Shown one piece after another: positions 34,027 to 43,774 of a stretch of DNA of 64,000 bases. The translations under genes and the position numbers were made by a program. The stretch is taken from the NCBI GenBank assembly GCA_016931715.1, contig JAFGEF010000102.1, positions 32,938 to 96,937 of the forward strand. Direction: 5' to 3'. Source of the DNA: Sedimentisphaerales bacterium. Its GTDB lineage: Bacteria; Planctomycetota; Phycisphaerae; Sedimentisphaerales; Anaerobacaceae. Within the stretch, counting starts at the first letter, position 1. Every line of letters starts with the position of its first letter. The notes below the pieces were generated by a model, which was not told the DNA's origin, did not search any database, and saw only the letters and a program-made list of their open reading frames with translations.

Positions 34027-34060
34027 TTTAGTATTTAGGATTTAGAAATTAGGATTTTTA
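34027..34060 (+). repeat. heptad repeat array, third copy
   Basis: TTTAGTA, TTTAGGA, TTTAGAA, ATTAGGA, TTTTTA immediately before the GTG start of thpR. It matches the arrays that flank the four-helix-bundle relic at 20.6-20.9 kb but has no such gene beside it. It occupies the place where a ribosome-binding site would be (AGGA is supplied by the array itself). Confidence 0.65.
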
Positions 34061-34063
34061 CGG

Positions 34064-34639
34064 GTGCGTGTTTTTATTGCTATAGAAATTGATAAGGTAA
34101 TTAAAGATGACCTTGCGGATTTGCAAAGGGAAATTCTCGGCAAAACCGATTTACACAAAGGCGATGCCAAGTGGGTCGATCCTGAAGATATGCATCTTAC
34201 GCTGAAATTTCTGGGCGAGATTAACGATGCGCAGCTTGTCAATGTATGCAATATAACAAAGGAAGTTACCACTAAGTACAAATGCTTCGATATTGAAATC
34301 GCCGGTGTAGGCTCTTTCGGCGGCCAAAGCGCACGAGTGCTCTGGGTAGGAGCAGGACAGGATAACGAAAATCTGCTGAAACTGCAGGAAGACCTTGAAA
34401 CACAACTGGCTTTCGCAGGCTGGCCTGAAGAAAACAGGAAGTTCGAAGGACACTTGACGCTTTGCAGAATCAAAAATTTTAATGCAGGTATAAAGCTGGC
34501 TCAGTTGGCAAAAGAATATGAAAAATACAGTCTCGATGTCGTGCCGGTCGAAGCGGTTTGTATTTTCCAAAGCGAACTGACGCCCAAAGGACCTGTTTAT
34601 ACATTGTTGGGAAAGTATAATTTGCAAAAGACAAATTAG
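34064..34639 (+). CDS. thpR: RNA 2',3'-cyclic phosphodiesterase (2'-5' RNA ligase family)
   Basis: 191 residues with two H-x-T motifs of the 2H phosphoesterase family: MHLTLKFLGEI (about residue 46) and GHLTLCRIKN (about residue 130). ThpR opens 2',3'-cyclic phosphate ends on RNA. It starts with GTG (MRVFIAIEID); the upstream AGGA belongs to a heptad repeat array. It is followed by recA on the same strand 56 bp away. Confidence 0.9.
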   Translation: MRVFIAIEIDKVIKDDLADLQREILGKTDLHKGDAKWVDPEDMHLTLKFLGEINDAQLVNVCNITKEVTTKYKCFDIEIAGVGSFGGQSARVLWVGAGQDNENLLKLQEDLETQLAFAGWPEENRKFEGHLTLCRIKNFNAGIKLAQLAKEYEKYSLDVVPVEAVCIFQSELTPKGPVYTLLGKYNLQKTN

Positions 34640-34695
34640 AGAAACATAAATTTTAATTCCACCTTTTCAATCATTTATTAAGGAGAGAAAAAAGC

Positions 34696-35718
34696 ATGGC
34701 GAAGAAAAAAGAATCAGCAGCACCGGAAAAAGCAACAGGCAAAGAAGAAGCTTTGCTGCGAGTGATTTCACAAATCGAAAAGCAGTACGGCCAGGGCTCG
34801 ATTATGCGTATGGACGAAACTAAATACGCCAAAATCGAGGGAATAAGCACAGGCTCGATTTCGCTTGATATCGCACTGGGCGGAGTGGGAATCCCGCGAG
34901 GAAGAATTACCGAACTGTTCGGGCCTGAATCTTCGGGCAAAACAACTCTCGCGCTTCACATAATTGCCAACGCACAGAAACAGGGTGGCGTAGCCGCTTT
35001 TATCGACGCAGAACATGCTCTCGATACGACATGGGCAAAAAGGCTCGGAGTCGATGTAAGCAGTATGTTAGTCAGCCAGCCTGATACAGGCGAGCAGGCG
35101 CTCGATATCGCAGAGATGCTCATCAACTCTAACTCGGTAGATGTCATCGTTGTCGATTCCGTAGCGGCTTTGACTCCGAAAGCCGAAATCGAGGGCGAAA
35201 TGGGCGACAGCCACATGGGCCTGCAGGCGCGTCTAATGAGCCAGGCGATGCGCAAGCTCACTGCCATTATCGGTAAAAGTAAAACAGCACTTATTTTTAT
35301 AAACCAGATACGTATGAAAATCGGCGTCATGTTCGGAAATCCTGAAACTACGACCGGAGGCAAAGCACTGAAGTTTTACAGCTCCGTACGAATCGACCTG
35401 CGTCGAATCACTACTATAAAAGACAGCACGAGCGCAACCGGCTCAAGAGTCAGGGCAAGAGTCGTTAAGAATAAAATCGCACCGCCTTTCCGCGAGACCG
35501 AATTCGATATGATGTTCGATTATGGAATCAGCTATGAAGGCGACCTGCTCGATTTGGCCGTCGAGAGCAATATAGTAGAAAAGAGCGGAGCATGGCTCAA
35601 TTATGGCGAAATGAAAATCGGCCAGGGCAGAGAAAACGCAAAGAAATTTCTCGCTGAAAATAAAGAGTTGTGCGAGGAAATAAAGAATAAGGTTTTAGCC
35701 GCTAAAGGCTTAGTTTAA
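34696..35718 (+). CDS. recA: recombinase RecA
   Basis: 340 residues, usual length. [14 protein letters not shown] is the Walker [15 protein letters not shown] the Walker B, and [20 protein letters not shown] the L2-adjacent signature; [20 protein letters not shown] is loop L1. Start with AAGGAGAGAAAAAAGC upstream. It catalyses homologous strand exchange and triggers LexA cleavage. I did not find a clear SOS box. No intein. alaS follows, as in many bacteria where recX is absent. Confidence 0.98.
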   Translation: MAKKKESAAPEKATGKEEALLRVISQIEKQYGQGSIMRMDETKYAKIEGISTGSISLDIALGGVGIPRGRITELFGPESSGKTTLALHIIANAQKQGGVAAFIDAEHALDTTWAKRLGVDVSSMLVSQPDTGEQALDIAEMLINSNSVDVIVVDSVAALTPKAEIEGEMGDSHMGLQARLMSQAMRKLTAIIGKSKTALIFINQIRMKIGVMFGNPETTTGGKALKFYSSVRIDLRRITTIKDSTSATGSRVRARVVKNKIAPPFRETEFDMMFDYGISYEGDLLDLAVESNIVEKSGAWLNYGEMKIGQGRENAKKFLAENKELCEEIKNKVLAAKGLV

Positions 35719-35757
35719 TTTGCATGAGCAAATTAAGGCTGGAGATTTTGAATAACA

Positions 35758-38511
35758 ATGAGAAGTGCAGCACAGATTAGAAGTGAGTTTATAGAATTTT
35801 TCAAGGGAAAAAATCATACATTCGTACCAAGTTCGCCTATCGTTCCGAAAGGCGATGAAACCCTGCTTTTCGCAAATGCAGGAATGAACCAGTTCAAGGA
35901 TATTTTCCTCGGGCTGAGCGCTCCTTCTTATCCTCGTGCCGTCAACAGCCAGAAATGCCTGCGAGTAAGCGGCAAGCACAACGACCTCGAAGAAGTAGGC
36001 AAAGATACATATCACCATACATTTTTCGAGATGCTCGGCAACTGGTCATTCGGTGATTATTTCAAAGCCGAAGCTATCGAATGGGCATGGGAGCTTTTCA
36101 CAAAAGTCTGGGGAATCGACCCGAATCGTTTGTGGGCGACTGTTTTCGCGGGCGATGAGCATGACGGCCTGCCGGAAGATACAGAAGCGAAAAACCTATG
36201 GACAAAAGTTACATCTATACCACCTGAGCGAGTACTTTCTTTCGGAAAGAAGGATAACTTCTGGGAAATGGGCGAAACAGGTCCATGCGGTCCATGCAGC
36301 GAAATACATATAGACCTCGGACCGGAAAGGTGCGACCTGAAAAATGTTCCGGGACATGAATGCAAAGTCAATAAAGGCTGCGCGAGATATGTAGAATTGT
36401 GGAATCTCGTTTTCATTCAATACAATCGCCAGCCAGGCGGAAAACTCGTGCCTCTTTCATCTAAATACGTTGACACAGGCGCCGGGCTGGAGCGAGTCGT
36501 CTCGGTAATGCAGAACACAAAGAGCAATTACGACACAGATTTATTCATGCCCATAATCAATTACACAAGCAGGCTTTCAGGCTGCAAATATACAAGCAAA
36601 CTCGGCAATCAGACTGACAATGCTTTCCGTGTTGTCGCCGACCATATCCGCTCGCTCGTTTTCGCGATAACCGATGGAGCAACTCCATCCAATGATGGTA
36701 GAGGTTATGTAATCCGCAGAATTCTGCGCAGGGCTTCGAGATTCGGAAGAGAACTGGGAATGCACGAGCCGTTCCTTTATAAACTTGTTCCAGTTGTCGT
36801 GGATTGTCTTGGAAATGCGTTCGGTGAAATTAAAGAACGGTCGGATTATGTCTCAACGGTAATTAAATCCGAAGAAGAAAGTTTCGGCAGGACGTTAGAC
36901 AGAGGTATCGAGATATTTAATTCCGCCGCAGATAAAGCTCAACAATCAAGTGGGAAAATCATAAGCGGCGAAGATGCTTTCCAGCTTTATGATACATTCG
37001 GTTTCCCGCTTGATTTAACACAGCTTATGGCGCAGGAACGAAATCTTAAAGTAGATTCGGAAAAATTTGCCGAGCTGATGGAGCAGCAGAGAGAACGAGC
37101 AAGAGCATCCCAGAAAAATGATTCTTTCCTGGCTTCTTTGACGGATACAGAGCTTCCTGTCACTGAGGACATACACAAGTATCATCTGGATAGCTGTCAA
37201 TGCAAAATAGCCGGCTGGATTGATAAGGATGGTTTCAAAAAAACCGGTCAAATCCAGGCCGGTATGGAAGTCGGACTCATTCTCGACCAGACATGCTTCT
37301 ATGCAGAGATGGGCGGCCAGGTTGGCGATTGCGGCGTGATAGATAGTAACAACGCTCGCTTTATCGTGGAAGACACCTTAAAAATTGCAAACTGCATAAT
37401 CCACAAAGGCAAACTTGCCGAAGGTTCCATGAGTGCAGGTCAGCTTGTAACTGCAATAGTCAGTAAAGACAGAGCCGCAATAAAGAAAAATCATACCGCT
37501 ACTCATCTGCTTCAGTGGGCATTGCAGAATGTGCTTGGAAAATCGGTCGCTCAGCAGGGAAGCTTCGTCGGGCCTGATTATTTGCGATTCGATTTTACAT
37601 ATCCCAAATCACTTACACGCGAGGAATTAAAAAAGGTCGAGGAATTAATCAGGGAAAAGATTGTCGAGGATTTGCCTGTAACAACCGCTGTATTACCCCG
37701 TGAGAAAGCGCAGGAGCTTGGCGCAATGGCATTATTCGGAGAAAAATATGGTGACGAAGTCAGGGTAGTCGCCATCGGCGATGATGTGTCGCCGGCTTCC
37801 AGCCCATGTCTTAACGAACGAGGGCAGGATGCCCTCGCCACAGCATTCAGCAAGGAATTCTGCGGCGGAACGCACGTTGACAAAATAGGTGACATAGGCG
37901 GTTTCAAGATAATAAAGGAAGAAAGCGTTTCAGCGGGCGTTCGCAGGATTACTGCTCTCGCAGGCTCGGCGCTTAACAGCTATCTCGAAAAGGCAAGCGA
38001 AATTGTCGATACACTTTCCGTGATGCTCAAAGTTCCATCCGATGAGCTTGTTGACAGAGTGGAGAAATTGCTGGCGAATAATAAAGAGCTTGCCAAAAAA
38101 CTCAAATCAGCATCAAAAGCATCAGGTTCGGATAGTTTATCTCAGGCAAGAGAGCTGCTTGATAATTGCCAAAAGATAGGTGAAAGCTCTATCGTTGTCG
38201 GAAAATTATCCGGAGTGACAGTCGAACAGGCAAGAGAAGCGATTGACATGCTCAAGAAGAAGGCACAATCCGCAGCGATTGTTCTCGGATTTGATGAAGA
38301 CGGCAAAGTTACGCTTATTTCAGGAATGACAAATGACCTTGTTGCAAAGGGGCTCAGTGCAGGTGACATTGTAAAAGCAATCGCTCTGATAGTCGATGGC
38401 GGCGGCGGCGGCAGACCTCAAATGGCTCAGGCGGGCGGCAAAAATCCCGAAAAAATAGACGAAGCGCTGAAACGCGCCTCGGAAATAATCGCAGAAAAAC
38501 TTAATGCGTGA
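35758..38511 (+). CDS. alaS: alanyl-tRNA synthetase
   Basis: 917 residues. The class II core begins RSEFIEFFKGKNHTFVPSSP and includes GNWSFGDYFKAEAIEWAWEL (motif 2 region) and VDTGAGLERVVSVMQ (motif 3). The editing domain has HTATHLLQWAL (H-x3-H) and FCGGTHVDKIGDIGGFKI with the zinc Cys and His. The C-Ala domain ends with GGGGGRPQMAQAGGKNPEK. Charges tRNA-Ala and clears mischarged Ser/Gly. It abuts the convergent GH53 gene with no spacer. Confidence 0.98.
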   Translation: MRSAAQIRSEFIEFFKGKNHTFVPSSPIVPKGDETLLFANAGMNQFKDIFLGLSAPSYPRAVNSQKCLRVSGKHNDLEEVGKDTYHHTFFEMLGNWSFGDYFKAEAIEWAWELFTKVWGIDPNRLWATVFAGDEHDGLPEDTEAKNLWTKVTSIPPERVLSFGKKDNFWEMGETGPCGPCSEIHIDLGPERCDLKNVPGHECKVNKGCARYVELWNLVFIQYNRQPGGKLVPLSSKYVDTGAGLERVVSVMQNTKSNYDTDLFMPIINYTSRLSGCKYTSKLGNQTDNAFRVVADHIRSLVFAITDGATPSNDGRGYVIRRILRRASRFGRELGMHEPFLYKLVPVVVDCLGNAFGEIKERSDYVSTVIKSEEESFGRTLDRGIEIFNSAADKAQQSSGKIISGEDAFQLYDTFGFPLDLTQLMAQERNLKVDSEKFAELMEQQRERARASQKNDSFLASLTDTELPVTEDIHKYHLDSCQCKIAGWIDKDGFKKTGQIQAGMEVGLILDQTCFYAEMGGQVGDCGVIDSNNARFIVEDTLKIANCIIHKGKLAEGSMSAGQLVTAIVSKDRAAIKKNHTATHLLQWALQNVLGKSVAQQGSFVGPDYLRFDFTYPKSLTREELKKVEELIREKIVEDLPVTTAVLPREKAQELGAMALFGEKYGDEVRVVAIGDDVSPASSPCLNERGQDALATAFSKEFCGGTHVDKIGDIGGFKIIKEESVSAGVRRITALAGSALNSYLEKASEIVDTLSVMLKVPSDELVDRVEKLLANNKELAKKLKSASKASGSDSLSQARELLDNCQKIGESSIVVGKLSGVTVEQAREAIDMLKKKAQSAAIVLGFDEDGKVTLISGMTNDLVAKGLSAGDIVKAIALIVDGGGGGRPQMAQAGGKNPEKIDEALKRASEIIAEKLNA

Positions 38512-39603
38512 TTATTGCAGCCGAGATTGGCCGTCAACTCGCCGTGAAGGACGGGTATATTTTTCAAAAGCGTGGATTATGGGCTGAACATTTCCATTTC
38601 TGTCAAAATAGCCCCTTCCCCGCATCATTGGTTCCCACCAGAAAACACCTTTTCCCAAACCATTGGGTATATTCAATACAATCTCGTTGACTGCTTCCAG
38701 CCACTGACGCTGTCCCTGCGGCGTTTCCGGAAACGGCGGTAATGCATTTCGCAAATCGCGGCCAAGTTCAAAATAATATCCGGTCTCCACCAGGATTATC
38801 TCTTTGCCGTAGCGCATCGCTGTTAAGCGAAGATTATCACGCAAATCAAGCAGGGTTCCGTGCGACCATGGATAAAATGAGAAACCAATCACATCGTACT
38901 CCACTTTGAACTCGTTCATCTTGTCAAAAAAGCACTGCGTTAACGGTATGTCACCACCATGATCGACGTGCAGCATTATTTTCACCGGTCGATTTCCGGC
39001 GGCTTCTTTAATACCTTTGATTCCCGCCTTCAGGTAATCTGCAACATTCGACCACTCACTCGGTTTATCCGTCAGAGGCCGCAGGCGCCCATCGGGCCAT
39101 AAAATGCCGTTGCCAATCTCATTACCCACCTGCACCATGTCCGGCAGAGCATTGGCATCACGCAGTGAAGCTATCGAATCCCGGCAAAATTCATACACCA
39201 CATTAACACGCTGCTCGTGATTCAAATCCACCCAGGCGCTGGGCATGGGCTGTGTTGTCGGATTAGCCCAGTTGTTCGAGAACATAAAGTCCAGCAGAAA
39301 TTTCATGCCCTGCTGTTTGATGAGCTGACCGGATGCAATAACATACTCGAGTGTCTGCGGTATCCCGCGCACCGGCGGATTGCACAGGTGAACGCGCGCC
39401 CAGTTATAACCATGATCATGAAAAATCTGCAACGGAGGCTTGACCTCGTTGGCATCCCTGAATGAGCGGCCTTGATCCATGGCTTGTTTGACAAACGAAG
39501 CATCCACGCCAAAAGCATATTCATTCTCATATGGCAAACTCGCCGCACGCGCAATATCGGCTCCATATGCCCACAGCACCAGACAGAACATTAATCGCTT
39601 CAT
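38512..39603 (-). CDS. GH53 arabinogalactan endo-beta-1,4-galactanase, secreted
   Basis: 363 residues. An N-terminal signal peptide (MKRLMFCLVLWAYGADIARA) leads to a single GH53 TIM-barrel: YAFGVDASFVKQAMDQG, WARVHLCNPPVRG, the acid/base Glu in VQVGNEIGNGILWPDG and the nucleophile Glu in ILVETGYYFEL. Such enzymes cut beta-1,4-galactan side chains of pectin, consistent with a polysaccharide-degrading organism. No carbohydrate-binding module. Its stop codon touches that of alaS. An 8-bp inverted repeat lies about 100 bp upstream. Confidence 0.92.
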   Translation of the reverse strand: MKRLMFCLVLWAYGADIARAASLPYENEYAFGVDASFVKQAMDQGRSFRDANEVKPPLQIFHDHGYNWARVHLCNPPVRGIPQTLEYVIASGQLIKQQGMKFLLDFMFSNNWANPTTQPMPSAWVDLNHEQRVNVVYEFCRDSIASLRDANALPDMVQVGNEIGNGILWPDGRLRPLTDKPSEWSNVADYLKAGIKGIKEAAGNRPVKIMLHVDHGGDIPLTQCFFDKMNEFKVEYDVIGFSFYPWSHGTLLDLRDNLRLTAMRYGKEIILVETGYYFELGRDLRNALPPFPETPQGQRQWLEAVNEIVLNIPNGLGKGVFWWEPMMRGRGYFDRNGNVQPIIHAFEKYTRPSRRVDGQSRLQ

Positions 39604-39698
39604 ATATCAATCCTGCCTAAAATAAGGGCAGCTCTAAAAACACGATTCGTCATTAGCATCATCCCGACAGGGTAAGGAATACGCTCACAGGCATTTTT

Positions 39699-39717
39699 GA
39701 CCATGGCCACCATGGTC
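39699..39717. promoter_or_regulatory. perfect inverted repeat upstream of the GH53 gene
   Basis: GACCATGG, three bases, CCATGGTC. It lies between the GH53 start and the end of the small exported-protein gene, and is not followed by a T-run on either strand, so an operator is more likely than a terminator. Confidence 0.35.
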
Positions 39718-39730
39718 TGATTTCAAATTA

Positions 39731-39958
39731 TCATATAGCGCCCGTTCTTGGGGGGGACTTGCGCTCTGAACGGGTTTTGCTATTCTGACCCGTTTTATCC
39801 TGCTCTTTATTCCCTGTTGAAGCAGAACCTGCATTTGAGCTTGCAAGTACTGTAGAACATGCGGGATTTTCAGGATAACAAAACGCGCAATATGAGAATA
39901 ACGCTCCCCCGAGCAGTATGATGATACTAACCATAATAATTCTTATTCTGGTTGGCAT
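39731..39958 (-). CDS. small exported or membrane-anchored protein
   Basis: About 75 residues. The first 25 (PTRIRIIMVSIIILLGGALF) form a hydrophobic signal or anchor, followed by a Ser/Asn/Lys-rich tail with no known domain (STGNKEQDKTGQNSKTRSER). I use the ATG at 39958; a TTG two codons earlier is closer to AAGGGA and is also possible. Function unknown. It lies downstream of the ferredoxin-like membrane protein on the same strand, 127 bp away. Confidence 0.5.
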   Translation of the reverse strand: MPTRIRIIMVSIIILLGGALFSYCAFCYPENPACSTVLASSNAGSASTGNKEQDKTGQNSKTRSERKSPPRTGAI

Positions 39959-40085
39959 ATCCAATCTTTCCCTTCACGCTATCTATATTTTTTGATTTTC
40001 AAACAAATCCAAGTTTATCTATATATGTTATAAAAAGATACGGCGTAAGTAAATAAAAAACTGCCGCAAAAAAATATTCTTCCTG

Positions 40086-41489
40086 TCAGCCAAATCTCCA
40101 GTTAAAAATCGTTAAACCAAAGATACTCCAATATGCCAGGACGCCCAAAAGCAGGACAAATTTAACGCCGCCAGTGTGTTTCTGTACAACGACAGATTTA
40201 CAGAAAATCTGCATTGTCGCTGCCAGGGCGATAAGCAGTATTGCAGCCGCTATCAAACTTATCGCCGGATAAAGTGCATCTGACGCAGATTTATTCAGTT
40301 CAAGAGTACCGGCGGCTATTCTTTGAGCCGTCTCAATCCCATTCGTATCTGAGAGAGCATGACGCCAGAAGGGAATTTGAGAGGACATCTTAAGTATGGA
40401 TTTGATTATATGAGCGCCTGCGACTGTCGGAAGCAAGAGCAGTGCAAACGTCCTGATGGCTGCTCCGAGAGGCGCCCCCTTCTCGTCCGATACTAATTGA
40501 GCCAGAACAATTAAAACCAATAATGCCAAAGCAGGAAACACGATGAACATGATAATCGCAGAGACAAAGTTTGCCATCGAACCTGTTATTCCAAGAGCGC
40601 TTGTAAAATGATCCGGCGCCCACATCAGAATATCCAGGGAAACTATCCACTCCGAGAGAATCTCGAAAACGACAAATGAACTAACTAACAGAATAAATCC
40701 GACCTCCGCAGGTCTCAAATCAATACCAGTGAAAAAATCGGCGAATGGGCGGCGGGCAGAGAATCGGATATTCTTATAAGGACACGCCTTCAAACATTGC
40801 GTGCACAAAAGGCAGTCCCTGTTATCCTTAATCGCTGCCGGGTAGAGATTGCTCGTGCATGAGCGGGAGATTAGCCGATAATGATTCTTCTTTACTACAC
40901 AATCTTTCGTTTTACAATTACTGCAGATGGATTGATCATCTGCACGCCACTCGAATGGTGACATAAGGGCATACAAGCCGAGCAAGTGCCCTACCGGACA
41001 GATATAACTGCAGAACGCCCGATTCTGAAATATCAGGGAGATGTCTATTGCGAGGATTATCAGCATCAACATATAGAGCGCCATTTGATGAGGAACCCGG
41101 TTCACCGCCAGAGTATGCACTCCCACAATCCAGATTAGCGTGTAGAAGATTGTCACTATCCAGCCGCTCTTGAGAATATGCGGCGCCTGTCGCTTGAGAC
41201 CTATTTTCCCGGCATAGTATGTAATAAGTTCCACAGGGCAAACTGTGCACCATAAGCGGCCTAAAAAAATGGCGGCGATAATTATCAGAGGCCACCAGTA
41301 CGACCAAACAATTAAATTTGCGAGGTTCGTATATCGAAGTCGATAAATTAAATCCGGATCACTCGCTGTTACTCCAAGACCGCCGGCGACAAGTAGTATG
41401 AAAACAATCAGCATAACCATTTGCGGCACGAGCGGAAACCAACTCGCCCTGAATAATCCACCGATATATTTAATTTTAAGCAGATTCAT
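40086..41489 (-). CDS. polyferredoxin-like membrane protein (NapH/NosR/CcoG-type)
   Basis: 467 residues with about eight to ten membrane segments. Two CxxxCP elements, GRLWCTVCPVELITYYAG and RAFCSYICPVGHLLGLYA, are the NapH/NosR/MauN-type membrane motif. Two clusters follow on a soluble loop: SICSNCKTKDCV and CLLCTQCLKACPYKN. The second is a full 4Fe-4S set; the first has its Cys residues in a CxxCxxxxC pattern. A role in moving electrons across the membrane is likely; partner unknown, since no nos, nap or cco genes are near. Confidence 0.8.
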   Translation of the reverse strand: MNLLKIKYIGGLFRASWFPLVPQMVMLIVFILLVAGGLGVTASDPDLIYRLRYTNLANLIVWSYWWPLIIIAAIFLGRLWCTVCPVELITYYAGKIGLKRQAPHILKSGWIVTIFYTLIWIVGVHTLAVNRVPHQMALYMLMLIILAIDISLIFQNRAFCSYICPVGHLLGLYALMSPFEWRADDQSICSNCKTKDCVVKKNHYRLISRSCTSNLYPAAIKDNRDCLLCTQCLKACPYKNIRFSARRPFADFFTGIDLRPAEVGFILLVSSFVVFEILSEWIVSLDILMWAPDHFTSALGITGSMANFVSAIIMFIVFPALALLVLIVLAQLVSDEKGAPLGAAIRTFALLLLPTVAGAHIIKSILKMSSQIPFWRHALSDTNGIETAQRIAAGTLELNKSASDALYPAISLIAAAILLIALAATMQIFCKSVVVQKHTGGVKFVLLLGVLAYWSIFGLTIFNWRFG

Positions 41490-41794
41490 TTAAGTACTTT
41501 ACTCCAATTAAATCGCTGCAATTGCAAATTACTACAAAAAACTCAAAAAAACAACTTTTTTCGGTTATTTTAAATAAATATTGCAATAAATGAATTTATA
41601 GAACGTCTGTATATCGTGAAAGCATAAATGATAATCGTTAAATTGTTGGAAATTTTCCCATTTAATCGATTAAACAGGAAAAACCAGTTATAATAGCTGG
41701 ATTATAGGGATTTTCTGTCAACTGATGAGCTTCTTCAAACGTCTATACTTGCAGATACTGTAAAATATATAGAAAAAAATGGAAAGGAAACACA
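41490..41794. other. divergent intergenic region with repeated ACGTCTATA motif
   Basis: About 305 AT-rich bases. ACGTCTGTA at 41603-41611 and ACGTCTATA at 41739-41747 recur as ACGTCTATA at 43520-43528 and 43680-43688 in the next long spacer. TATAAT at 41689-41694 lies in a short inverted repeat (CCAG at 41684, CTGG at 41697) and could be a -10 box without a good -35. Confidence 0.4.
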
Positions 41795-43291
41795 ATGGAC
41801 TTAAAAAAATGCTCGAAAATCATCGCTTTAATCTTGTTCGCCATCTGTTGTAAAGTTATAGCGGAACCGTCTCTTACTATCTACAATCAGGATTTTGCGG
41901 TAGTGCGTGAACAATTGAACCTCGACCTTAAACAAGGCAGCAACAAGGTAAGCATAACAGACATCACAGCCCTGCTTGAGCCGGATTCGGTGATTCTTCG
42001 CGACCCGACAGGTAAGCAGGCTCTGCAAATACTCGAGCAGAACTACCGCGCAGATCCGATTTCACAGGGATTGCTGCTTTCCTTAAACGAAGGCAAAGAA
42101 ATCGAGTTTATCACAAAAGATAAAGACAATGTTGAAAAAATCGTTAAGGGGAAAATCATTCGCAGCGGCTATGTTCCACTATATTATTTATACAGTTCGC
42201 AATCATCACAACGCCAGTATATTACAAATGCAAGTACCCAGCCCATCATAGAAGTTGGCGGTAAGTTGCGGTTTAGCCTGCCCGGCGAGCCGATTTTCCC
42301 GGCTCTTGCAGATGATACTATCTTAAAACCTACGATTTCATGGGTGCTTAACACTGACAAAAGCGGAAAACTCGATGCGGAGTTAAGCTATATAACTGCC
42401 GGAATGAACTGGAAAGCAGACTATAGTATTATTGCACAGGATAAAAGAAACAAAATCGATTTAATCGGCTGGGTTACTTTCGATAATCAATCCGGCAGAA
42501 CTTTCGAGAATGCGAAAATTAAACTAATGGCAGGAGATGTAAGCAAAATCCAGCAGGTCATAAGATATGAATATGTTGAGGAAAGTTACACTCCTCCAGG
42601 ACCGTCCGACTTCGTATCAGAAAAGGCATTCGAGGATTTACATCTATACACTTTGAACCGCCGGACAACACTCCACAACCGTGAGACTAAGCAGGTTGAA
42701 TTTCTACGCACCGCGGATGTTAATAGTCAAAGTTTTTATGTGTACGATGGCGCTAAAATTGATAGTCGCTACCGTGGTTATAACATGGAAAATATTCGCC
42801 ATGAGAGTGATTATGGCACACAGAGCAATCCAAAAGTTTGGATTTTTAAGGAGTTTAAGAACTCCAAAGAGAATCATCTTGGCATCCCTCTGCCGAAGGG
42901 AACAATGCGATTTTATCGGCAGGATGATGACGGCCAGCTTGAGTTCACTGGCGAAAACATTATCGACCACACACCGACAGATGAAACTGTTCGCGTTTAT
43001 ACAGGCAATGCCTTCGACCTTGTTGGAGAAAGACGCAGGACAAATTACAACATCGACACAAGCAGAGAACAATGGCTGGACGAATCATTTGAAATTAAGG
43101 TACGCAATCGCAAGGAAAAAGAACCTGTTGAAGTCAGGGTAGTTGAACATTTGTATCGCTGGATAAACTGGGAGATAGTCGAGAAATCCAATACTTTCCT
43201 TAAAACAGAAAGCCAGACCGTCGAATTTCGCATCCAGCTTGCTCCTGACGAAGAGAAGGTTATAACATATAAGGTTCACTACACATGGTAA
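41795..43291 (+). CDS. DUF4139 domain exported protein
   Basis: 498 residues. A signal peptide (KIIALILFAICCKVIA) precedes LTIYNQDFAVVREQLNLDL, the typical opening of the DUF4139 family, and the beta-rich body with AELSYITAGMNWKADYSIIA and GWVTFDNQSGRTFENAKIKL is a conserved signature. The C-terminal part ends with FRIQLAPDEEKVITYKVHYTW. The family is periplasmic or exported, of unknown role. The ATG follows GGAAAGGAAACACA. The end overlaps a 49-residue frame. Confidence 0.88.
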   Translation: MDLKKCSKIIALILFAICCKVIAEPSLTIYNQDFAVVREQLNLDLKQGSNKVSITDITALLEPDSVILRDPTGKQALQILEQNYRADPISQGLLLSLNEGKEIEFITKDKDNVEKIVKGKIIRSGYVPLYYLYSSQSSQRQYITNASTQPIIEVGGKLRFSLPGEPIFPALADDTILKPTISWVLNTDKSGKLDAELSYITAGMNWKADYSIIAQDKRNKIDLIGWVTFDNQSGRTFENAKIKLMAGDVSKIQQVIRYEYVEESYTPPGPSDFVSEKAFEDLHLYTLNRRTTLHNRETKQVEFLRTADVNSQSFYVYDGAKIDSRYRGYNMENIRHESDYGTQSNPKVWIFKEFKNSKENHLGIPLPKGTMRFYRQDDDGQLEFTGENIIDHTPTDETVRVYTGNAFDLVGERRRTNYNIDTSREQWLDESFEIKVRNRKEKEPVEVRVVEHLYRWINWEIVEKSNTFLKTESQTVEFRIQLAPDEEKVITYKVHYTW

Positions 43292-43434
43292 AATCTCATA
43301 TTGCGGTTATATGGATAGCCGCTGTAACGGTATGCCTGTATATAGAGTTCCCAGCACTCGGAAATGAAAACGACATTGGCCTGATATCATTAAGGCAAAG
43401 GTATTTAGCATTATTGAGCTTGATGAGAAAATAA
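43285..43434 (+). CDS. 49-residue putative membrane peptide
   Basis: A short frame that starts seven bases before the end of the DUF4139 gene (ATGGTAA) and reads MVKSHIAVIWIAAVTVCLYI and then a polar tail. It has one hydrophobic helix. The overlap suggests translational coupling, but it has no ribosome-binding site of its own and could be the remnant of a longer gene. Confidence 0.35.
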   Translation: MVKSHIAVIWIAAVTVCLYIEFPALGNENDIGLISLRQRYLALLSLMRK

Positions 43435-43774
43435 AAATATTAACAGAGAAACAGGTCTTTTGTAACTGCCCATAACAACCCTATTTACAAATTACTCTAT
43501 ATCTTGAGTAATTATACGCACGTCTATACAAAGAGTAACTATTTTTCAAAAAAAAGGCAAAAATTGTCTGTGATTTAATTTTTTTGTCATCATTAGAATA
43601 CTCAATTTTTTAAATCTTGCCATGTTGAGTTTATTTTTCGTTTATTTCCAGGATTAATTGTAACAAATTTGATTTTTTAACGTCTATAATCAGGAAAGTT
43701 CTGATAAAAGTTGATAAACTACGGACATCATGATTAAGCGTTAAATTGGGAATCTTTGGCAAAGGAGTTTTTTT
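43435..43774. other. intergenic region upstream of the long LRR gene array
   Basis: About 340 AT-rich bases. It holds a 7-bp hairpin (ATTACTC at 43491-43497, GAGTAAT at 43506-43512) and two copies of ACGTCTATA (43520-43528 and 43680-43688). The second is followed by AT to give TATAAT at 43685-43690. It must carry the promoter of the downstream operon. Confidence 0.45.
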
